Shown one piece after another: positions 56,447 through 64,000 of a stretch of DNA of 64,000 nucleotides. The stretch spans positions 162,894,331 to 162,958,330 of the forward strand of contig CM040118.1 in assembly GCA_022559845.1 (NCBI GenBank), written 5' to 3'. The notes beneath the pieces are model-generated. The model was not told the origin of the DNA and did not search any database. It worked only from the letters and a program-made list of their open reading frames with translations. A program made the translations under genes and the position numbers. Source of the stretch: Amorphophallus konjac. Its lineage: Eukaryota > Streptophyta > Magnoliopsida > Alismatales > Araceae. Each line of letters begins with the position of its first letter. Position 1 is the first letter of the stretch.

Positions 56447-57779
56447 GTATGTGTGTGTATGTATAATTCCACCGTTGAAGGACTCGTGATTAGGCAAGAC
56501 ACCGCTCTAGGGGCGTCGCAATGTACCCTCGATATGTGATGACGGGTCACCCAGTCATGAGAGGGCTTGCAAGTTCCTTGATGTCCACCTCTCAAGTGTT
56601 GTCATTTATTGTCACGTGTCTTGCTCGGGTAAGAAGCTGATGGGCGCGACTCATGTGGAGCAGTCGAGCACAACTTGTGCGGAGCAGTCGGGCATGACTC
56701 ATGCAGAGTAGTCGGGCACGGCTCATGTGGATCAGTCGGGCACCGACTCATGTTGGAACAGTCGGGCACCGCTGTGACTGGAATAGTTGGGTGCCATTGA
56801 GACTGGGACAGTCGGGTGCTGTGGGTGCCATTGTGATTGGAGTAGTCAGGTGCCATGGACACCGTTGTGACAGGGGTAGTCAGGTATCGTCGACACAGCT
56901 GTGACTGGAGCGGTCGGGCGCCGTTGAGACTGGAGCAGCATGGCATTGTTAAGATAGGAGTAGTCAGGTGTCGTGGGCATCGTTGTGACTGGAGCTGCCA
57001 GGTGTTGTAGGCACCACTGTAACAGAAGTAGTCGAGCACTGTTGAAACTAGAGCAGTCGGGTGCCGTTAAGACCAGAGTAGTCGGGTGCCATGGGTACCA
57101 TTGTGACTGGAGTAGTTGGGTGCCGTGGGCACCGCCGTGACTAGGGTGGTCAGACGCCGTTAAGACTAGGGCAGTCGAGCACCGTTAAGACTAGAGTGGT
57201 TGGGCACTGTCAAGACTGGGGTAGTCGGATGCTGCTAAGACTAGGGGATCGGTAGGCGCCGTTGTGCCTAGAGTAAACAGGCGCCGTCTGAGGGTTATTT
57301 GATGAAGATGAACTTTGTCGATGCGATAGCCATCAGATAGTTAGCTTGAACGCGGTCTTTGGCAGTGGCACATTCTCAGATGAATGTGGTCATCTATGTG
57401 GCCGCATCCTAATCGCAGCTTCTGGGTGAGGCGGGTTCTTACCACGGCTTCTGAGTAGGGCACATTCTTCGAGATAGAAGATTGGTGCCCCGTGTGTTCG
57501 CTAGAGCATGTACCCCTTGAACATACACTGTATATTCTCATGAGACTTATGACTTGTCTAAACACTGTTTAGTGGGGTGCCATCATGATGTACCCCTGGC
57601 GTATCAAAGACTAAAGCCAAAGCAAGCCGAATCGCCTTCCTCGCGGAGACCACCTTGGACCCATTGGGGGATCTCCCTGGGTGTGCACACTGTTGCTACT
57701 GCTCCTTTTCTTTTGTCCCCTAGGGGGGGTATTTATAGGCCCAAAACTGGCCAAAAGAGAGGGGGTACCTGGTCTGGTT
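56447..57779. repeat. Degenerate array (GTCGGGTGCCGTTGAGACTGG) and promoter-like stretch
   Basis: From about 56640 to 57290 there are irregular copies of about 28-45 bp around AGTCGGGCACCG and GACTGGAGTAGTC. From 57300 to 57780 the sequence is non-repetitive, with a TATA-like TATTTATA at 57730-57737 shortly before the 80-bp array. No gene is supported. Confidence 0.6.
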
Positions 57780-58017
57780 GATGCACCCAAGGGAGGCACC
57801 TGGTCCGGTTAGGGTGTTGGCAGGGCCTACCTGGTCTAGTAGGAACGGTGGGAGGACCCCCTTGGTCCGACTGGTGCATGGGATGAGTGGGCACACTGGG
57901 AGGACTCACCTGGTTCAGTGGAGGTGTTGGGAGGACCCACTAGGTCTGGTGGAGTTGCTGGGACGTGCCCCCTAGTCCGGTTGAGGAGATGGCACTGTGG
58001 AGTGGCGCCAGGAGCCC

Positions 58018-59345
58018 AACCGGACTTGGTAGCTAGGGTGGCCTAAGGAGGCCACTTGGTCCGGTGGAAGAGAGGGCATATTGGAGCTACGCCAAGGGCC
58101 CAATAGGATTGGATAGGGTGGCCCACAGATGCCACTTGGTTCGGTGGAAGAGAGGGTAGGTTGGAGCTACGAGGGTAGGTTGGAGCTGCGCCAAAGGCCC
58201 AATCGGACTAGATAGGGTGGCACACGGATGCCACCGGGTTCGGTGGAAGAGAGGGCAGGTTGGAGCTGCGCCAAGGGCCCAACCGGACTGGGTAGGGTGG
58301 CCCACAGATGCCACCTGGTCAGGTGGAAGGGAGGGCAAGTTGGACATGTGCCAAGGGCCCAACCGAACTGGGTAGGCTGGCCCACGGATGCCACCTTGTC
58401 CAATAGAAGAGAGGGCAGGCCGGATGGAGCTATGCCAAGGGCCCAACCGGACAGGGTAGGGTGGCCCACGGATGCCACCTGGTCTGATGGAAGAGAGAGC
58501 AGGTTGAAGCTACACCAAGGGCCCAACCGGATTGGGTAGGGTTGCCCATGGATGCTACCTGGTCCGGTGGAAGAGAGGGTCGGATGGAGATGTGCCAAGG
58601 GCCCAGCCGGACTGGGTAGGGTGGCCCATGGATGCCACCTGGTCTGGTGAAAGAGAGGGCAGGTTGGAGCTGCGCCAAGAGCCTAACCGGATTGGGTACG
58701 ATGACCCATGGATGCCACCTAGTCTGATGGAAGAGAGGGTAGGATGGAGTTGCGCCAAGGGCCCAACCAGATTGGGTAGGGTGGCCCATGGATGCCACCT
58801 GGTCCGGTGGAAGAGAGGGTCGGATGGAGATGTGCCAAGGGCCCAGCCGGACTGGGTAGGGTGGCCCATGGATGCCACATGGTCTAGTGGAAGAGAGGGT
58901 AGGTTGGAGCTACACCAAGGGCCCAACTGGATTGGGTACGGTGGCCCATTGATGCCACCTAGTCTGGTGGAAGAGAGGGTAGGATAGAGTTTCACCAAGG
59001 GCCCAGTCGAACTGGGTAGGGTGGCCCATGGATGCCAGCTGGTCCGATGGAAGAGAGGGCAGGTTGGAGTTGCGCCAAGGGCCCAACCAGACTGGGTAGG
59101 ATGGCCCACGGATGCCACCTGGTCTGGTAGAAGAGTGGGCAGGATTGAGCTACGCCAAGGGCCCAACCAGACTAGGTAAGGTGGCCCACAGATGCCACCT
59201 GGTCCGGTGGAAGAGAGGGAAGGATGGAGCTGCACCAAGGGCCCAATCAAATTGGGTATGATGGAGCTACACCAAGGGGCCAACTAGACTAGGTAGGGTG
59301 GCCCAGGGATGCCTCCTGGTCCAGTGGAAGAGAGGGTAGGGTGGA
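58018..59345. repeat. 80-bp tandem array, about 16 copies
   Basis: Unit landmarks recur every 80 bp (GATGCCACCT at 58551, 58631, 58711, 58791), with occasional 84-bp units. Each unit has GGTCCGGTGGAAGAGAGGG, TTGGAGCTGCGCCAAGGGCC and GGGTAGGGTGGCCCA blocks. Because 80 is not a multiple of 3, open frames rotate through the array and have no coding meaning. Confidence 0.9.
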
Positions 59346-60002
59346 GTCAGGCCAGAGATGCTTGGCGTCCGGCGGTGGCAGCAGTGGGGCCATCGGTGGC
59401 TTTATTTTTTGCTCCTACCATTGATGCAGGATGGTACCATCCGTGGCGGCCTACATGTGGGGGAACGCATGGAGGCGATGGTGGATGACCTGCTGGTGAG
59501 TGGTAGCGAAGGCTTCGGCCGCAACGACGACATCTGGGTTGCCAGAGATGGTGCAGGGAGGAGTAGTGTCCAGTGGTGAAGGACAATGACATGGCAGGAT
59601 GACGGTGGGAGGTCAATCAATGATGGAAGAGGTTGGGGCAGCGAGTAGTGGAGCATCAACCAAGCAACTTAGCGGCTCCGAACCAACAGCAACAGCTAGA
59701 GGTGGAGGTGGAGCTGTGGCTGGATGAAGGAGGGCGGCCAGCATGGCAGCTAGTAGCCAACAGCCAGCGGCTGCAGCGACGAAGGGCAGCACGGTGGCCA
59801 ACGGTGGCAACATCATAGACAGGGAGGGGTGGTCAGGCCTTTGAGTTGTGGGGTCGATTACGGGGGCTACCGCTTGCTAATGGTGTGGCCTCATCTCCCT
59901 TCTCTTGTTAGAAGGCTCCTCGTCGGAGATGGGCAAGGAAAGAGGAGCTGCGGGGGGGTGTGGGTGGTGGTGCTAGTCAGACGGTGAGGTGACAGAGGAA
60001 GT
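59346..60002. other. GC-rich unassigned sequence before the solo LTR
   Basis: Imperfect GTGG/GGCAGC-rich sequence. Short frames on both strands (60-90 codons) without domains. It continues at 63015 if the solo LTR is removed. Confidence 0.5.
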
Positions 60003-63000
60003 GAGCGTGTAACACCCTAGAATTTTCTTGGTAATTTTCTAGAATTATTAAAAAATGTAAAGGGGTTTATTTAAGTATTTAATAGGCTTAAGAGGCGTAA
60101 ATGGGTTAATTAAGGGACTATTGAATTATTTAACTTTTATTTAAAAGCCCAACTAATTGTAGAGTATTAAGCCCATTTAAAATGGACCCCAAGACCTGAT
60201 TCTAAGTCTTGTAGGCCCAAGCCCATCCCTAGAGACGCATTACGGATAATTTCATATATAAGAGAATTAGGAGATAATTAGAAAAGGAATTCGAAGCAAA
60301 TTCAAATTCCAGAGAGAGGGGCAGGTCGCGGTCAGTCGAGCGATCGTGTCTTGATGATAGCGGTCCTCACCAAACCGCTACCAGGTTCTGTAAACGGAAG
60401 TTGATAAAACATGGAAAGATTAGATTTTTATCCACAAAATTGCCATGGATCGACGTGATCTGGCAAGGAAACATATCTAGGACTCTTAGGGGATCAGATT
60501 AACACCCCATAGGACTCCTAATTCGATCTAAAATCCCAGCCCTAGGCCATTCCCTATAAATAGACCCTAGATTCATCTTGTGCCAACCCTAATTTTGGAG
60601 CGTGCAGATCGAAGGTATAGGATCGTTATTTCAAGTTCTTTCTTTAGAACTTTTCATTCCCCTTGGTGTCTTTTGACATCCCTCAAATTTTGGTATTAGG
60701 AGGTCAAGCCATCTAGGAGTTAGGAAACGCGGAAGCTGCTATTTCTACGCCGGACGCGTAGGAATGGGAGCATTCTTCCGACGAGAAATTGTCAGTCTAG
60801 GAACGATCCCAGAGGTAGGTTCTCTCATGATCGGCTTAAACATCAACTTAGGATTAAAAGCCCTCTGGTCTTGCTTATTTTCATGCTTTCTACACGGAGA
60901 ATTTCATGTTTTACTTTGATCGCGTAATAGGGCCTTTTGTTCATGCAGTCCTTGAAACTTAAATGGAAAAGATAACTTTAGATGTTTTCATGCCTTCTTA
61001 TGCATTAGACTCATGCTATCATGCTTTATATTTCAGTTCTAAGTAGTTTTGCATCTTTACTCACCATAGAATAGGCTCTGCATTGTCTGCAAGCCGGGAT
61101 TGTGCTTCTGTCTGATAACGGACAGATAGCGGTCCTACAGAGACCGCTACCTTCAAATAGCGGTCTTCGACAAACCGCAATCTGGTTACAGTAACCAGAT
61201 CAAACCCTATTTATTTCCTATTAAAATGTATACTATTATTCCTGCCTTATCTCGTGAATTGTACTTCCTGATCATGTCATGACTTCATAGCTAGTGTTAG
61301 CATGTGTTTTTAAAAGCTTATTTTCATTATATGTTAATTTCATGCCAAAATCTTATATAGTTGTACATAAAGGAACTTTCAATTGATTGCACGGAGATTG
61401 TGCTTTTACGTATCCTTTCTCATCTTATTTCTATTTTCCTGTTACTTACACATAGCCCATACTTCGGTGCTACACTATTAGTCACTACACTTAATAGGAA
61501 ACCCTCTTGGACATTGAATGCCTCTCCGTCTGATATTCCTTCTGTCGGACTAGGAATTCATGTTTCAATGCCTCCATAAGACTCCGCGAGCCTAGAATTC
61601 CCACTAGGACGTCGAGCTGGTTGTACCCTAAAAATCTAAAGTCTAGAAGATCACTTGAGTTTTCTACGGTTTTTGTACTCTATCTTGATCGCGGCTAGGA
61701 AGCAACTGCTACCTTCAGATAGCGGCTAACCCATGACCGCGATCTGTCAGCGTGTTGACTATGTCGACCCAATTCTTTCCTGTGTCGACTCACCTTCTGT
61801 GCATCTCCAGATAGTGGATCCCACTCGACCGCTACCTCCTGCTAGCGGTCCTGTCACAACCGCGTTCTGTCAAACTTGTTCCAACCCGATGTTTGACCCC
61901 ATGGTTGATCATATCTTGTCTCAGATGGCCTGATGACTATCTGACTTCAAAACTTTGTTCCATAAGTTATTTATGAACTATGAAATTAATAAAGGTACCG
62001 TTATGCTGCCAGAATTCCTCCGTAGCATAATATCCTACTAAATCATTCATGACCTCTCATGTTCATTTTGATACGTTCATGCTTTGGTTACTAGCATCTC
62101 AATTGTATTGTTGAACTTTACTTTATTGGCCGACTTTATTATTTCTCGTGAAAGTAGCTTGATTTATAATTTAAAGATGCAAGGGCGGGCATGGACGGTG
62201 TCCAAGGGCTCCAGTCTAGTCCCCTCGACAGATGGCTGGAAACATACTATTAACCATGGGATATGATGGTTACTGGCGTCGCATTGCGCTCGGAGTACTT
62301 TTTTTATAAACGGGTGAAATCCACGAGGCAATCTCATAAAATTATACTTGCTTGTTACATGACTTTCTAGTGCATAGCCTTTTCAAGGTTATAAAAAGTA
62401 CATTCTCGATACATGATAGTACATTCTCGAAAGGCCAAACTTATCTTCTTGCTAGATCATAATCATGCATTCTTGCAATATCATGTCCTTACATTCGTAT
62501 CTTGTTACATTGTTGTTACTATGGTTTTATTCGCATGTTTGATCGCACTCTTTTTACCTTAATTTCTAGAGCTAAAATATTAATCATGTAAATATTGCCA
62601 TCATGTTGATACGAAGATACCTACTGGGAGAGTGCGCTCATTCTCTACTTTCCTAATCTTTTTAGAAAATTCTAGCGGGTCAGAATCAGACTACTCAAGT
62701 GGCGAGTCCGAGAGTGAATGAAGATCGAGAGAAGCCTAGAGTGTTGAGTCTGTTTATGTTAGTTAAAAGTCATGTCGATGTAATTTTCCACTTTATTGAG
62801 TTTAGTGAGTTATTGTGTTAAAGAGAGTCAAGTGTCAATTTGTAAACTTTGAGTATTTGATTAATAAAGTTGAGATTATGATTATATCTTGTGCATTCAT
62901 TCTTTTGTGTGAATGTGTATAGTGCTCTGATCTTCTTGCTAGCTAGAGGGTTATTTTACCGGCTGTTCATGTTCTCGATTATTTCCGCTGCATATCTCGG

Positions 63001-63014
63001 GACATGACAGAGCG
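60003..63014 (+). mobile_element. Solo LTR (3002 bp) with target duplication GAGCG
   Basis: The LTR runs from TGTAACACCC (60008) to GGGACATGACA (63009) and is flanked by GAGCG at 60003-60007 and 63010-63014. It has a TATA box TATAAATAG at 60555-60563. TG..CA ends, a 5-bp duplication and the absence of any interior define a solo LTR, left by recombination between the two LTRs of a former element. Its start is typical of plant gypsy LTRs. It contains four short hairpins with TAGCGGTC or CGCGG arms (60358-60380, 61127-61149, 61687-61744, 61827-61850). Orientation is given by the TATA box. Confidence 0.9.
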
Positions 63015-63479
63015 AGTGGAGGTGGTACTAAAGGACGGCTGACGTCAGGCTGCATGGCGACTCGTAGGGAGAGGTCTCGAGGGATATCTTGTGTGGCAGC
63101 GGCCGCTTGTAGAAGGCACTTTGGGAGTCACTCCCTACCTTTTTTATGTTGTGTGTCATGGGACACAGAGTGTTTTCTTGGGTCCCGGGTTGGGCTGTAT
63201 GTCGTAGGATGGCCAGCGTGGTGCCACTTGCCAAGTGTTCGGGGGTCCCTGCTTGTTGTGTTATGCCATTCGATATGGCAAGATGCTTCAGTTTCTGACC
63301 TCGGCTTGGCTGACAGAGCCTCTTCGGGATTATGCCATCTTGGAATGTCTAGGGAGTGATTCCCTTTGCTTAAATCTCGATTGGCTCGAGAAAATAAGCG
63401 GGTCCAGCACTACTATATCATCTATTCCTTTATTACATCATCTATCTAGTAAACGACAAGCAATCATCTAATCAACTAC
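63015..63479. other. Unassigned sequence after the solo LTR
   Basis: About 465 bp, right flank of the solo LTR. Plus-strand frames of 78-101 codons lack a recognisable domain. Confidence 0.45.
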
Positions 63480-64000
63480 TTCTTCTAATGCTCCTAACTA
63501 GACGATACATCGTCTATCCAAGCATCGTCTATTCTCCTCCTTTCCACGTCATCATCTAACACTTGTTTGTTTAGACGAAGCATCATATAACGCCCATCAT
63601 CTATCCATTTAAATGAAGCATCGACTACCATCTATTGCCTATCCACTTAGATGAATCATCGTCTACCTCTCACTACTTAGATGGAACTTCGTCTAACTCT
63701 CCTCTGCTTCATCATCTAATGCTCTCCCCATTAGAAGGAACATCGTCTAACACTCTCCTCCTAGATGGAACATCGTCTGACACTTTTCTCCTAGATGGAA
63801 CATCGCCTAATGCCTTACCACGTCATCGTCTAATACCCTTCTCGCTTAGGTAGAATATCGTCTAACTACCTATTTCTTAGACGAAGCATCATCAAACCCC
63901 TCTTTTCTTAGGTGAACCATCATCTATCTCTGGCCTTTCGTCTAACCTTTACTACATGTAGTTATCGTCGAATAGTCTAAGAAAAACCAACACTTATCAA
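63480..64000. repeat. Degenerate array with ATCGTCTA / TAGACGAT words
   Basis: Irregular units of roughly 30-36 bp containing ATCGTCTA or ATCATCTA, CTCCTAGATGGAACATCGTC-like blocks and inverted TAGACGA words (for example TAGACGATACATCGTCTA near 63500). It is cut by the window end. Short open frames with THLDGTSS-like words are a by-product. Confidence 0.7.

Noticed and set aside
58087..59283. Minus and plus frames of 120-240 codons over the 80-bp array
   Set aside because: The 80-bp unit rotates frames and the resulting proteins are mere repeats of the array.

Overview
This is nuclear DNA from a flowering plant, built almost entirely of LTR retrotransposons and the tandem repeats inside them. 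The evidence for a plant is Ty3/gypsy polyproteins of the plant-specific Tat type (two RNase H domains), plant-mobile-domain (PMD)-like genes with GT-AG introns, plant-type primer binding sites (TGGTATCAGAGC, TGGCGCCGTCTGTGGG) and long satellite-like arrays. I see no ordinary host gene, rRNA or tRNA gene. The species cannot be named from this window.

Layout. 1-2863: satellite-rich DNA with three arrays sharing a GTGTGCCGCTGAAGG-like core, perhaps the LTR of an older element. 2864-33173: one giant (about 30 kb) Tat-lineage element transcribed leftwards, with LTRs of about 3.8 kb at 2864-6631 and 29341-33173. Its gag, protease, G-patch ORF and RT/RNaseH/RNaseH/integrase lie on the minus strand (26744 down to 18732). 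Between pol and the 3' LTR it carries two antisense (+) genes of the PMD/DUF7745 type (11323-12758 and 14197-16824) with their own TATA boxes and introns. A recent 3.45 kb tandem duplication (4920-8364 and 8370-11814) copied part of the 3' LTR and the start of the first antisense gene.

33815-35821: a complete TRIM-like non-autonomous element on the minus strand (957-bp LTRs, 93-bp interior with PBS and PPT, target duplication CCCAG). 36971-48082: a second Tat family, element B, on the plus strand. It has LTRs of about 0.79 kb, gag-pol with a few disabling changes, and an antisense Transposase_28-like gene with a coiled-coil tail (47028 down to 44430). 48083-54194: element C, a decayed copy of the same family in inverted orientation, joined tail to tail with B. 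54195-56446: a truncated minus-strand LTR. 56447-60007: degenerate and 80-bp tandem repeats. 60008-63009: a solo LTR with target duplication GAGCG. 63480-64000: another degenerate array.

Themes. Two different Tat families here have the same plan: gag-pol in one direction, and between pol and the 3' LTR an oppositely transcribed accessory gene whose product ends in a coiled coil. In both, most reading frames are damaged, so mobility would need functions supplied in trans. LTRs of three unrelated elements carry clusters of short perfect hairpins built on a TAGCG or CGCGG core. All identities given are by-eye comparisons; no alignment or database search was run.
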